Of a DNA stretch of 33,214 nt, positions 8,002-15,115 are shown in pieces. Within the stretch, counting starts at the first letter, position 1; each line of letters starts with the position of its first letter. This DNA is from Acidimicrobiia bacterium (GTDB lineage Bacteria > Actinomycetota > Acidimicrobiia > Acidimicrobiales > Acidimicrobilacustridaceae). Location of the stretch: positions 1-33,214 of the forward strand of contig JAFIEP010000091.1 in assembly GCA_020832495.1 (NCBI GenBank), written 5' to 3'. The notes beneath the pieces were generated by a model that saw only the letters and a list, made by a program, of their open reading frames with translations, was not told the DNA's origin and made no database searches. The position numbers and the translations under genes are program-made.

Positions 8002-9258
8002 ATGGTCGACCCGCTGGTCGACGTCGAGGGGGTGTTCCGCGCCGAGTCAGGGCGGGCGCTGGCCACCATCGCCCGCCTGGTCGGCGACCTCGACCTGGCC
8101 GAGGATGCCGTGCAGGAGGCCTTCGCCACCGCATTATCGCACTGGCCGACCTCCGGCGTGCCCGACAACCCGGGAGCGTGGATCACTACCACGGCGCGCA
8201 ACAAAGCGCTCGACGTCATCCGCCGCGAGTCGACCCGCCCGAAGCGCGAGCTGCGGTCCGTGCGGGAGTCGCTCGACGACACGCCGCCGATCCTGCACCC
8301 GGTGGCCGACGACCAGCTCCGGGTCATGTTCACGTGCTGTCACCCGGCGCTGACCGAGGAGTCACGGGTGGCGCTCACCCTGCGGTTGGTGTGCGGGCTG
8401 CAGGTGCACGAGATCGCCCGGCTGCTGCTGCACGGCGAGGAGGCCGTGGCCAAGCGCATCGGCCGGGCCAAGGCCAAGATCCGCCAGGCACACATCCCGC
8501 TGCGCGTCCCCCCGCCGGAGCTGCTCGCCGAACGCACCCCTGGGGTACTCGAGTGCATCTACCTCACCTTCACCGAGGGGTACGCCGCTACCGCCGGCGA
8601 GCAGTTGATCCGCCACCAGTTGTGCGACGACGCCGTGCGTCTCGCCCGCCTGGTGGCGGCACTCGAGCCCGTCGATCCCGCAGCAGAGGCCCTACTGGCG
8701 CTGCTGCTGCTCCAGGACAGTCGGCGGGTCACCCGCCTCGACGACCACGGGGAGGTGGTGTTGCTCGCCGACCAGGACCGTTCCCGCTGGGACCACGACC
8801 TCATCGCCGAGGGCATGACCTGGCTGGATCGGGCCGGACGACACCCCACCATCAACGCCGGAGCGGCCGCCTACCTTCTGCAAGCGGCCATCGCCGCCGC
8901 ACATGCCCGGGCGGCGAGCTGGGAGGCCACCGACTGGCCGACGATCGTGGCGAACTACGACCAGTTGGCCGAGCTCACAGCGTCCCCGGTGGTGCAGGTC
9001 AACCGGGCCGTGGCCGTGTCGTTCGCCGACGGTCCGGGGGCCGCGCTGCCGCTGCTCGACGCGCTGGTAGCCGACGACCGTGTCGCCGATTCGCACACGC
9101 TCCACGCCGTGCGAGCCGACGTCCTGCACCGCCTGGGACGCATCGACGACGCCCGCCACGCCTACCTCGCCGCTCTGGCCACTGCCACGAACGAGCCGAC
9201 CCGCCAGGTGTTCCGCCGGAAACTGGCCCGCCTGGGTGGCACGGTCCGTCCGACGTGA
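8002..9258 (+). CDS. ECF42-type RNA polymerase sigma factor with C-terminal extension
   Basis: 418 residues, more than twice the length of a minimal ECF sigma factor. Region 2 is at about residues 9-75 (RLVGDLDLAEDAVQEAFATAL, then NPGAWITTTARNKALDVIRR), and region 4 at about 110-160 (LTLRLVCGLQVHEIARLLL...AVAKRIGRAK). The remainder is the DUF6596/TPR-like helical extension that defines the ECF42 group (LTFTEGYAAT near residue 190, later repeated helices). ECF42 factors are usually encoded beside DGPF proteins, as here, and no anti-sigma gene is present, which also fits: in this group the extension is thought to take over regulation. A convincing copy of the reported TGTCGA -35 element was not found upstream of the operon. 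Confidence 0.93.
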   Translation: MVDPLVDVEGVFRAESGRALATIARLVGDLDLAEDAVQEAFATALSHWPTSGVPDNPGAWITTTARNKALDVIRRESTRPKRELRSVRESLDDTPPILHPVADDQLRVMFTCCHPALTEESRVALTLRLVCGLQVHEIARLLLHGEEAVAKRIGRAKAKIRQAHIPLRVPPPELLAERTPGVLECIYLTFTEGYAATAGEQLIRHQLCDDAVRLARLVAALEPVDPAAEALLALLLLQDSRRVTRLDDHGEVVLLADQDRSRWDHDLIAEGMTWLDRAGRHPTINAGAAAYLLQAAIAAAHARAASWEATDWPTIVANYDQLAELTASPVVQVNRAVAVSFADGPGAALPLLDALVADDRVADSHTLHAVRADVLHRLGRIDDARHAYLAALATATNEPTRQVFRRKLARLGGTVRPT

Positions 9259-9303
9259 CCACAGTCTGGCCCGTTGCAGGAACGGCACGCTGGACGGCTT
9301 CGC

Positions 9304-9912
9304 TCAACCCGGCGGTGACTCCGCCAGTCTGGCGAGCCGGGCGGTGACCGTGTCCACGAGCCAGTGGGCGTTGGCCACTACCGCCGCCGCCGGCAGGGCA
9401 CACGATTCCCGTTGGTAGACCCAGCCCGCGCCGGAGAGCGCGGTTCGCAAGGCCGCCGCTGCCGAGGTGAGCTCGTCCGGGTCGACGCCGGGGAACGCTG
9501 ATCGGACGAGGTCGGTCATGTCGCGCAGGTTTCGGCTGCGCGACTGTGCCAGGTAGGGCTGCACCCACGGTGAGGTCACCGTGGCGACAGTGATCCCGTG
9601 GTTCGCCTCGAACACGGCGAACAGCGCGTCGACGTAGTCGTGGAGCTCGTCGAGGCTTGCACACAGCGGCACTCCCAGGCGAGGACCGATGGCCTCGGCC
9701 ACCGCCTCGGCCAGCCCCTCACGACTCTCGAAGTAGCGGTAGACCGTCCGTTCCCCCACGCCGGCCGCCGCCGCCACGGCGCGCATCGTCGGTTCCTCGC
9801 TGCGCTCCACGAGGCGCACCGCTGCGCCGATGAGGTCGTCCCGGGTGCGCGCCACGTTGCGCTGGGTCGCCGTCATGGAGGCGTCCGAAGAGGTTGACAG
9901 ACTGTCTGCCAT
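9304..9912 (-). CDS. TetR family transcriptional regulator
   Basis: 202 residues. The N-terminal helix-turn-helix spans about residues 20-65, ending in the classic GVGERTVYRYFESREGLAEA stretch; the rest is an all-helical ligand-binding domain of normal length. Two starts are possible: ATG at 9912 and an internal ATG at 9876 (residue 13). I prefer 9912 because a -10-like TAGCAT lies exactly 6 nt upstream, fitting a leaderless transcript. The gene is divergent from a cupin gene with 49 nt between them, and CTGTC-containing palindromes lie in and beside this gap. It therefore probably represses itself and the cupin gene. The ligand is unknown. Confidence 0.92.
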   Translation of the reverse strand: MADSLSTSSDASMTATQRNVARTRDDLIGAAVRLVERSEEPTMRAVAAAAGVGERTVYRYFESREGLAEAVAEAIGPRLGVPLCASLDELHDYVDALFAVFEANHGITVATVTSPWVQPYLAQSRSRNLRDMTDLVRSAFPGVDPDELTSAAAALRTALSGAGWVYQRESCALPAAAVVANAHWLVDTVTARLARLAESPPG

Positions 9913-9933
9913 TCCGGCATGCTACCTGTCAGG
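9896..9933. promoter_or_regulatory. candidate TetR operator pair
   Basis: Two short palindromes share CTGTC. The first is GACAG-A-CTGTC at 9896-9906, just inside the tetR coding start; the second is CCTGTCAGG at 9925-9933, inside the probable tetR promoter. Their centres are 28 bp apart. The position between divergent genes supports a role as operator; the binding itself is inferred. Confidence 0.45.
9919..9924 (-). promoter_or_regulatory. leaderless -10 box of the tetR-type gene
   Basis: Reads TAGCAT on the minus strand, 6 nt before the ATG at 9912. This places transcription start at or beside the start codon. It overlaps the region of the candidate CCTGTCAGG operator. Confidence 0.5.
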
Positions 9934-9961
9934 AAGCACCAACTCAAGATGGGACGAGCCG

Positions 9962-10549
9962 ATGAGCACCACGCCCGACACACCGGCGAGAACCCGCCGC
10001 CTCTCCGAGACCGAGTTCAGCTTCGCCCCGACCGGCGAACGGTTCGTCCTGCGGTCGGATCCGAGCGACACCTCGGTGCTGGCCTTCGACTTCTACGTCG
10101 AGCCCGGTGGCGGCGTGAAAGACAACCACCGTCACCGTTCACAGTCCGAGCACCTCCGGTGCATCAGCGGCACGCTCGACGTCACCGTCAACGGTGCGCC
10201 GGCTCAGCTCGGCCCGGGTGACGAGGTGGATCTACCGCCGGGGACCTTGCACACGCTCCAGAACCTCGGTGACACCGAGGTCCACTGCCACGTCGAGTAC
10301 CGCCCGGCGGGGCGCAATCGCGAGTGGTTCCAGATGATCGCCGCCTACATCGACCGGACGGGCAAGGAGCCCGGGCTCTTGGACCTCGCCCCGTTCCTCG
10401 TCGACGTCGACCTCTACCTCGGGATGCCCGTGTGGTTCCAACGCATCGTGCTCAAGGGCATCCTCGGACCCATCGGCACCCTGCTGGGACGACGTCGCCG
10501 CATGTTGGCCTGTGCAGCGGAGGCCTACGGCCGCCCCTTCACCTGGTAG
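9962..10549 (+). CDS. cupin-domain protein
   Basis: 195 residues. A cupin barrel occupies about residues 20-120: the first motif is in the stretch after DNHRHRSQSEH, with histidines and a glutamate placed as metal ligands, followed by GTLDVTVNG and PGDEVDLPPGTLHTLQN with the second-motif histidine. The C-terminal 75 residues form a basic, partly hydrophobic segment (PVWFQRIVLKGILGPIGTLLG) that might sit at a membrane. It is probably a metal-binding protein or small-molecule enzyme; its substrate is unknown. It is divergent from the TetR gene and likely regulated by it. Its last codons (GRPFTW and stop) form most of a 23-bp repeat that recurs 1027 bp downstream. Confidence 0.88.
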   Translation: MSTTPDTPARTRRLSETEFSFAPTGERFVLRSDPSDTSVLAFDFYVEPGGGVKDNHRHRSQSEHLRCISGTLDVTVNGAPAQLGPGDEVDLPPGTLHTLQNLGDTEVHCHVEYRPAGRNREWFQMIAAYIDRTGKEPGLLDLAPFLVDVDLYLGMPVWFQRIVLKGILGPIGTLLGRRRRMLACAAEAYGRPFTW

Positions 10550-10552
10550 CCC
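10530..10552 (+). repeat. left copy of a perfect 23-bp direct repeat
   Basis: Starts GCCGCCCCTTCACCTGGTAG and continues 3 nt. It covers the last codons and stop of the cupin gene. The same 23 bases occur at 11557-11579, while the sequence on either side of the two copies is unrelated. Confidence 0.9.
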
Positions 10553-10568
10553 TCGGTCCCGGCCGAGG
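10551..10568 (+). terminator. stem-loop after the cupin gene
   Basis: CCTCGG at 10551-10556 pairs with CCGAGG at 10563-10568 around a 6-nt loop, directly behind the cupin stop codon. There is no T-run, so it is only a weak candidate intrinsic terminator. It sits just inside the inserted unit. Confidence 0.3.
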
Positions 10569-10609
10569 CCAAGCCCGCTCAGCCGGACCCCGCCTCGGCG
10601 AATCGATGC

Positions 10610-11539
10610 TCAGGTGGCCGGACGGAGCCTGCTGCGCAAGTGGTTGGCGACAGCCTCGATCTCATCGTCGAGGTGTCCCGGCGCTGCGACATGGTCGGCA
10701 AGCGCCTTCGGCCACAGCGCGGTCACACCCTTGACGCGCTTCTTGCGCATGATCCAACCCCACTCACAGCCAATGAAGCAGAGCACGCCCTGGACCTCGA
10801 CGTGTGCGAACTCCTCACCCATCGCGCCACGTACCACCTCGATCTGTCCCAACACCCCGTCGACCAGCTTGGTTCGATCCCGCCTGTTGACGTAGAGACG
10901 CTCGTCGAGCCGAAACAGACCGCCGACGTCGCGAACCTCGATCTCACCGGTGTACTTCTTGGCATCAATCACAAAGACACCCTTCGGTCCCACCACCAGG
11001 TGATCGATGTTGGCCCGACTCCCCGGCACGCGTCGATCGTGCAGCACCTCGATGCCGGCAACCTGTGCGAGAACCTCGGCAACTCGCCGCTCGCCCTCGG
11101 CGCCGATCTTCCAAGCCGTGGTCGCCTGTGCTTCCGGACCGATCTGCGGCTTCGGGGTGAGTCCTGCGGCGATCCGACCCACTACCGGGCGTCGGTCCTT
11201 GATGGACCTGCGCCACTCGGTGTCCTCGGCCACGCGTGCTCGTTTGGCAGCGAGCTCTCGCGCGGCGCGCTTGTCGTACTCGACCTGCGCTGAACGGCCG
11301 GCCTGATCCTGCACCTCTTCGTCGGTGGGATCGACCGCAGGCGGCATGACCGCCGGGGTCGCGGCCGGGGCATCGCTCGAAGCGACGTCGAGCTGGTGCT
11401 CTGCGGCCTCGACGATGTCACCGGCTTCCTGACAGGTGACACACCGCACGATGCGTTCAGCCGCAATCCAGTATGCCGTCGTACCTGCCGGGAGATCGAC
11501 CCCGCACCCTGCGCAGGTGTCGTTCCGGCGGATCGCCAT
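10610..11539 (-). CDS. zinc-ribbon NERD-domain (nuclease-related) protein
   Basis: 309 residues from the ATG at 11539. The N-terminus is a four-cysteine zinc ribbon (C9, C12, C33, C36). A charged, proline-containing linker covers about 40-140. The NERD domain begins near residue 143 (WKIGAEGERRVAE) and shows the expected nuclease residues: E150, D179 in NIDHLVVGPKGVF, then D192-A-K194 in VIDAKKY. NERD is a restriction-endonuclease-like fold whose substrate is generally unknown. In-frame GTG codons at 11551 and 11569 could extend it by 4 or 10 residues, and the outer one lies inside the 23-bp repeat; ATG is preferred because the zinc ribbon follows at once. The gene is flanked by direct repeats and opposes the cupin gene. 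Confidence 0.85.
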   Translation of the reverse strand: MAIRRNDTCAGCGVDLPAGTTAYWIAAERIVRCVTCQEAGDIVEAAEHQLDVASSDAPAATPAVMPPAVDPTDEEVQDQAGRSAQVEYDKRAARELAAKRARVAEDTEWRRSIKDRRPVVGRIAAGLTPKPQIGPEAQATTAWKIGAEGERRVAEVLAQVAGIEVLHDRRVPGSRANIDHLVVGPKGVFVIDAKKYTGEIEVRDVGGLFRLDERLYVNRRDRTKLVDGVLGQIEVVRGAMGEEFAHVEVQGVLCFIGCEWGWIMRKKRVKGVTALWPKALADHVAAPGHLDDEIEAVANHLRSRLRPAT

Positions 11540-11556
11540 CTTCTTGGTCACAGGAC

Positions 11557-11579
11557 GCCGCCCCTTCACCTGGTAGCCC
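11557..11579 (+). repeat. right copy of the 23-bp direct repeat
   Basis: Identical to 10530-10552 over 23 bases. It lies upstream of the NERD gene and 7 nt beyond the SDR stop codon, so it is non-coding for both unless the NERD gene starts at the GTG at 11569. Confidence 0.9.
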
Positions 11580-11586
11580 GACGCTG

Positions 11587-12345
11587 TCAGTCACCAGGCG
11601 GCGCCATCAGGTCAGCAAAGGTGGGCAACTCCCACGGGTGAGGTGGTTGCCCTGCTCGCACCACCACACAGCGGCCCGTGCCCTCGCTGGTCGCCAGGTC
11701 GAGCGCGGCGGTCACCACCTCGGCGGGTTCGATGAGGTCGATGCCCAGCGCGGCGAGGTCCAGGCCACCGGCCGCGCCCTCGGTCATGGGGGTGTCCACG
11801 ATGCCGGGGCAGACGGCGTCGATGGTGATGCCGTCGCCGGCCAGGCTGGGCGCCGATGCCGCCACGAACGCAGCCACGGCGTGCTTGGTGGCCGAGTAGA
11901 TCGGGTTGCCGGCAAAGGGAACCAGCCCGGCTACCGACGCCGTGGCCACGATCGCTCCTCCGCCTGCGGCACGCATGACCGGCACCACGGCCCGCACCCC
12001 CAGCACCACTCCCCCGACGTTCGCCCCCACCGTGCGCGAGTAGACGCCGTCGGACAGCTCGTCGATCGGCCCGCTGTGGCCGTAGACCCCGGCGTTCAGA
12101 TAGGCGAGGTCGATGCCACCCAGCTCGTCGGTGGTCGCCACCACGCGCGCCCACAGTTCGGGGTCGGCCACGTCACCGACCACGGCGACACCCCCCACTG
12201 CCTCTGCGGTGTGGGCGGCTGTGTCCGCGTCGAGGTCGACCGCCACCACACGGGCCCCCTCGGCGGCGAACCGCTCGCACGCCACCCGGCCGATGCCCGA
12301 CCCGGCCCCGGTCACGATGGCGATCTGGTCCTCGAGTCGTCCCAT
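11587..12345 (-). CDS. short-chain dehydrogenase/reductase (SDR)
   Basis: 252 residues, the classical SDR length. The cofactor loop is TGAGSGIG (12-19), an aspartate after the second strand (AVDLD, near residue 37) favours NAD over NADP, NAG starts at N84, and the catalytic residues are S137, Y150 and K154 in Y-S-A-T-K. A PGIVDTPM segment follows as usual. The substrate cannot be predicted. The ATG at 12345 is preceded by a TAGGGT box 8 nt upstream, suggesting a near-leaderless transcript; the frame continues upstream but does not look coding. Confidence 0.93.
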   Translation of the reverse strand: MGRLEDQIAIVTGAGSGIGRVACERFAAEGARVVAVDLDADTAAHTAEAVGGVAVVGDVADPELWARVVATTDELGGIDLAYLNAGVYGHSGPIDELSDGVYSRTVGANVGGVVLGVRAVVPVMRAAGGGAIVATASVAGLVPFAGNPIYSATKHAVAAFVAASAPSLAGDGITIDAVCPGIVDTPMTEGAAGGLDLAALGIDLIEPAEVVTAALDLATSEGTGRCVVVRAGQPPHPWELPTFADLMAPPGD

Positions 12346-12353
12346 GGTCGGGC

Positions 12354-12359
12354 ACCCTA
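12354..12359 (-). promoter_or_regulatory. leaderless -10 box of the SDR gene
   Basis: Reads TAGGGT on the minus strand and ends 8 nt before the ATG at 12345. Confidence 0.4.
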
Positions 12360-12438
12360 CTGGCGCGCTCGGGGGCGTCGACACCTCGACACGGCAGCAG
12401 GGTGCGCCGAGCACAGCTTGGTGATGTCAGTGATGCGC

Positions 12439-12444
12439 TAGGCT
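12439..12444 (+). promoter_or_regulatory. leaderless -10 box of the first VapB-type gene
   Basis: TAGGCT ends 7 nt before the ATG at 12452. TGATG occurs twice just upstream (12422-12426 and 12431-12435, 9 bp apart), and ATGCGC recurs at 12433 and 12452; such short direct repeats could be the RHH operator. Confidence 0.5.
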
Positions 12445-12451
12445 GCACATC

Positions 12452-12703
12452 ATGCGCACCACCGTCGCCATCGACGACCATCTTCTCGAGCGAGCCAAGG
12501 AGCGCGCCCGGGAGCGGAACCTCACCCTCGGCAGACTCATCGAGGACGCGTTGCGACGAGAACTCGCCAGCGGCGAGTCGCGCCCGACCGGGCCAACTGT
12601 GCCGGTGTTCAAAGGAACCGGCGCACGACCCGGCGTCGACCTCAGCTCCTACCGCTCGATCGCCGAGGCGCTCGACGACGACGCCTTGGATCGCATCCCG
12701 TGA
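12452..12703 (+). CDS. ribbon-helix-helix antitoxin (VapB-like)
   Basis: 83 residues. The N-terminal ribbon and two helices ([20 protein letters not shown], then [15 protein letters not shown]) are a standard RHH DNA-binding fold. The C-terminal tail, from about residue 45, is the part that would wrap the toxin. The stop overlaps the GTG start of the PIN-domain gene by 4 nt, so the two are translationally coupled as in VapBC modules. It is probably autoregulatory. Confidence 0.87.
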   Translation: MRTTVAIDDHLLERAKERARERNLTLGRLIEDALRRELASGESRPTGPTVPVFKGTGARPGVDLSSYRSIAEALDDDALDRIP

Positions 12704-13137
12704 TCGTCCTCGACGTGAACGTGGTGCTGGCCGCCCACCGCGACGACCACCCGCACCACCAGCTCGTCCGTCCCTGGTTCGACGAGCTGCTCGCCGGCAC
12801 GGACCGGTTCTCGGTGCCTGACGCGGTGTGGGCGTCGTTCATCCGGATCACCACGAACCGGCGGATCTTCGAGCTCCCCACACCCATGGCCGACGCCTTC
12901 GAGTTCATTCGGGCCGTTCGCGCCCAACCGAACCACGAGTCGTCGACCCCGAGCAGACGCCACCTCGAGCTGTTCGAGCAGCTCTGCGTGGAGTACAGCG
13001 CCAACGGTGATCTGGCCATGGACGCCTACCTCGCTGCGATCACCCTGGACCACGGTGCGCGCCTGGCAACCCTCGACGGCGACTTCGCAAGGTTCACCCC
13101 GCTCGAGACCGTCCGACCGGCCACCGACGTTCGCTGA
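12700..13137 (+). CDS. PIN-domain ribonuclease toxin (VapC-like)
   Basis: 145 residues, a PIN domain of the longer VapC type. Acidic residues for metal binding are D5 (LDVNVVLA), D108 (MDAYLAAI) and D126/D128 (LDGDF). The [11 protein letters not shown] stretch at 47-57 is typical of this subgroup. VapC proteins cut tRNA or rRNA; the target is unknown. The start is GTG, overlapping the antitoxin stop. The gene converges with rtcB with only 7 nt between the stops. Confidence 0.88.
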   Translation: MIVLDVNVVLAAHRDDHPHHQLVRPWFDELLAGTDRFSVPDAVWASFIRITTNRRIFELPTPMADAFEFIRAVRAQPNHESSTPSRRHLELFEQLCVEYSANGDLAMDAYLAAITLDHGARLATLDGDFARFTPLETVRPATDVR

Positions 13138-13144
13138 CCAGCGA

Positions 13145-14305
13145 CTACGTGCCCTTGTAGTTGAGGACCTGGCGCAGTTCGTGCAGCACGTCGACCAGGT
13201 CGGTCTGGTCGCCCATGACCTGGTCGATGTCCTTGTAGGCCGACGGGATCTCGTCGACCAGCGCATCGGCTCGGTGCGCCAACCAGACCTTGCCGGCCAT
13301 CTGGCGGGCAAGGTCGTCGGTGGTGAACAGCTTCTTGGCGCGGCTGCGGGAGTGCCGGCGGCCGGCGCCGTGGCTGCACGACGTCCAACTCGCCGAACTT
13401 CCCTTGCCGGCCACGATGTAGCTGCGGGTACCCATCGAGCCGGGGATCACGCCCAGGTCGCCGGTGTCGGCCTTGATGGCGCCCTTGCGGGTGATCCACA
13501 GCGACCGATCGCCGTGGGTCTCGCGCTGGGTGAAGTTGTGATGGCAGTTGATGCGCCGCGTCTCTCGGCCGAAGCCGAGGAAGCCGAACACCTCACCCAT
13601 GGCGTTGTCCATCATCTGGTCGCGGTTGGCGCGGGCGTACTCCTGTGCCCACAACATGTCGCCGATGTACGCCTCGAACTCAGGGGTGTCCTCCACGAAG
13701 TAGGCCAGGTCCGGGTCCTCGAGGCGCAGCTCGAGATCCTTGGCCAGACGCTTCGCGGCGGCGATGTGCATCTGGGCGAGCTGGTTGCCGATGCCGCGGC
13801 TGCCCGAGTGCAACACCACCCACACCCGGGCGCGCTCGTCGATGCACAACTCGAAGAAGTGGTTGCCCGAACCGAGCGTGCCGAACTGCTTGGCGGCCTT
13901 GGCCGACTGCTTGTTGGCCAGGGTCGTGGCCGGCCGATGCGCGGCCAGCCACCGGTCGGCGGCGCGGCCCACCTCGTCGTGGCCGCGACCGACGCCGGCG
14001 GGAATCGCCTTCTCGATGCGCCCGAGCAGCGGCTCGAGCGAGTCGGGCAACTGGTCCTCGGACACGTCGAGCTCGGCAGCCACCATCCCGCACCCGATGT
14101 CGACACCGACGGCGGCGGGGATGACCGCGCCGCTGGTGGGGATCACCGACCCCACCGTTGCACCAAGGCCGACATGCGCGTCGGGCATCAGGGCCACGTG
14201 GCCGGCAACGATGGGCAGACGAGCGGTCGTCTCGGCCTGGCGGATGGCGCCGGGGTCGATGTCAGTCGCCCACGAGATGAGCTTGTCGTTGATGGTGGTG
14301 GGCAT
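13145..14305 (-). CDS. rtcB: RNA-splicing ligase RtcB
   Basis: 386 residues. RtcB joins RNA ends carrying 2',3'-cyclic phosphate or 3'-phosphate to 5'-OH ends, using Mn2+ and GTP. All expected ligands are visible: D69 and C72 in GVDIGCGM, H149 in GSGNHFFEL, H166 in LHSGSRG, H255/H256 in CHHNF, and the guanylated histidine H312 in SHGAGR. The ATG has a strong AAGGAGG 8-9 nt upstream, which rules out the longer in-frame reading to 14716. No archease or RtcA gene is adjacent. It is divergent from a RHH-MazF pair (159 nt between starts) and convergent with a VapC gene, so the repair ligase is enclosed by RNA-cutting toxins. Promoter elements were not identified. Confidence 0.95.
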   Translation of the reverse strand: MPTTINDKLISWATDIDPGAIRQAETTARLPIVAGHVALMPDAHVGLGATVGSVIPTSGAVIPAAVGVDIGCGMVAAELDVSEDQLPDSLEPLLGRIEKAIPAGVGRGHDEVGRAADRWLAAHRPATTLANKQSAKAAKQFGTLGSGNHFFELCIDERARVWVVLHSGSRGIGNQLAQMHIAAAKRLAKDLELRLEDPDLAYFVEDTPEFEAYIGDMLWAQEYARANRDQMMDNAMGEVFGFLGFGRETRRINCHHNFTQRETHGDRSLWITRKGAIKADTGDLGVIPGSMGTRSYIVAGKGSSASWTSCSHGAGRRHSRSRAKKLFTTDDLARQMAGKVWLAHRADALVDEIPSAYKDIDQVMGDQTDLVDVLHELRQVLNYKGT

Positions 14306-14444
14306 CTCACCCCCCTCCTTCGTGGCGGTGGATGCGAGGACCAGAGCCCCGCACGAACGGTGAATGTGGACCACCGGCAACGACCCGGCAACCGCGTTTC
14401 GGGCGCTCGGGCTTCGGGCAGCCAGCGGCGGCCGCCCAGAAAGC

Positions 14445-14466
14445 CATAGGGCTATCATAGGGCTGT
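14445..14466 (+). promoter_or_regulatory. tandem 11-bp operator repeat and leaderless promoter of the RHH-MazF pair
   Basis: CATAGGGCTAT at 14445-14455 is followed directly by CATAGGGCTGT at 14456-14466. The -10-like TATCAT (14453-14458) lies across the junction and ends 6 nt before the GTG at 14465, so the transcript is probably leaderless. Contiguous short direct repeats are typical binding sites of RHH repressors; here the site would cover both promoter and start codon. Confidence 0.6.
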
Positions 14467-14761
14467 GGCCCGAATGCAGACGATGGTGCAACTCACCGAC
14501 GAACTGGTGGAACTGCTCGACGCTGAAGCGGCTCGGCAAGGCAGTTCCCGCTCCGCGGTGATCCGCGACGCCATCGGCGCCTACCTGGCCGACGTCACCG
14601 AGCAGGCGATCACCGACCGGATCGTGGACGGCTACCGCCGCCTGCCGCCGGCCACTCCCGACGAGTGGGGTGATGTCACCGACCAGGCCGCCGTGTCCAC
14701 CGAGGAGGTGGCCCAACGCCTCGCTGCCGAGGAGCGAGCAGCAGGGTTCGAACCGTGGTAG
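14465..14761 (+). CDS. ribbon-helix-helix antitoxin paired with MazF
   Basis: 98 residues starting at GTG. Residues about 4-45 form an RHH fold (MQTMVQLTDELVELLDAEA, then SSRSAVIRDAIGAYL). The acidic C-terminal half, including a second helical region (AVSTEEVAQRLAAEERAAG), is the likely toxin-binding part. Its stop overlaps the toxin start by 7 nt. The promoter with tandem repeats just upstream suggests autoregulation. Confidence 0.88.
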   Translation: MARMQTMVQLTDELVELLDAEAARQGSSRSAVIRDAIGAYLADVTEQAITDRIVDGYRRLPPATPDEWGDVTDQAAVSTEEVAQRLAAEERAAGFEPW

Positions 14762-15066
14762 CTCGGGGCGAGATCTGGTGGTACGAGCACCCCGAGGCGG
14801 GAAGGCGACCCTGGCTCGTCCTCACCCGCACCGAGGCGATCCCGGTGCTGAACCAGGTGCTCGCCGCTCCGGCGACCCGCACCCGCCGCCACATCCCCAC
14901 CGAGGTGGCCGTCGACGAGACCGACGGTATGCCGGTGCCGTGCGTGCTGAGCCTCGACAACGTGGCGCCGATCCGCACGGCGTTGTGCACCGAACGCATC
15001 ACCGGCCTGAGCGAGGACCGGATGGTCGAGGTCTGCGACGCCTTGGCCCACGCCGTCCGCTGCTGA
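14755..15066 (+). CDS. MazF/PemK-type endoribonuclease toxin
   Basis: 103 residues, standard MazF length. The N-terminus ARGEIWWYEHPEAGRRPWLV has the family GEIWW signature and the GRRPWLVLTR strand that follows; a threonine/arginine-rich strand (APATRTRRHIPTEV) and LSLDNVAPI follow in order. MazF enzymes cut single-stranded RNA at short motifs and leave 2',3'-cyclic phosphate and 5'-OH ends. Translation starts at GTG inside the end of the antitoxin gene. The neighbouring divergent rtcB encodes the ligase that accepts such ends. Confidence 0.93.
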   Translation: MVARGEIWWYEHPEAGRRPWLVLTRTEAIPVLNQVLAAPATRTRRHIPTEVAVDETDGMPVPCVLSLDNVAPIRTALCTERITGLSEDRMVEVCDALAHAVRC

Positions 15067-15103
15067 GGCGAGCCGACCCACCATCTTCCGCCGCGGCGTC
15101 AGC

Positions 15104-15109
15104 TACGGT
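15104..15109 (+). promoter_or_regulatory. leaderless -10 box of the Gfo/Idh gene
   Basis: TACGGT ends 6 nt before the GTG at 15116, within the 49-nt gap after mazF. Confidence 0.5.
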
Positions 15110-15115
15110 GCGCTC

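Larger units (their letters stand above)
10530..11579. mobile_element. candidate single-gene insertion carrying a NERD nuclease
   Basis: A 23-bp perfect direct repeat lies at both ends, with a repeat period of 1027 bp. The only gene between the copies is the NERD-domain gene on the minus strand. The left copy is the intact 3' end of the cupin gene; the right copy lies 7 nt beyond the SDR stop codon, where it has no coding purpose. This is what integration at the 3' end of a gene, with duplication of that end, would leave. No integrase or transposase lies within, so the mechanism is unknown; a tandem duplication followed by decay is an alternative. Confidence 0.5.

Noticed and set aside
13007-14449. 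Long plus-strand open frame opposite rtcB
   Set aside because: Shadow of rtcB; RtcB has all its metal ligands and a strong ribosome-binding site on the other strand.
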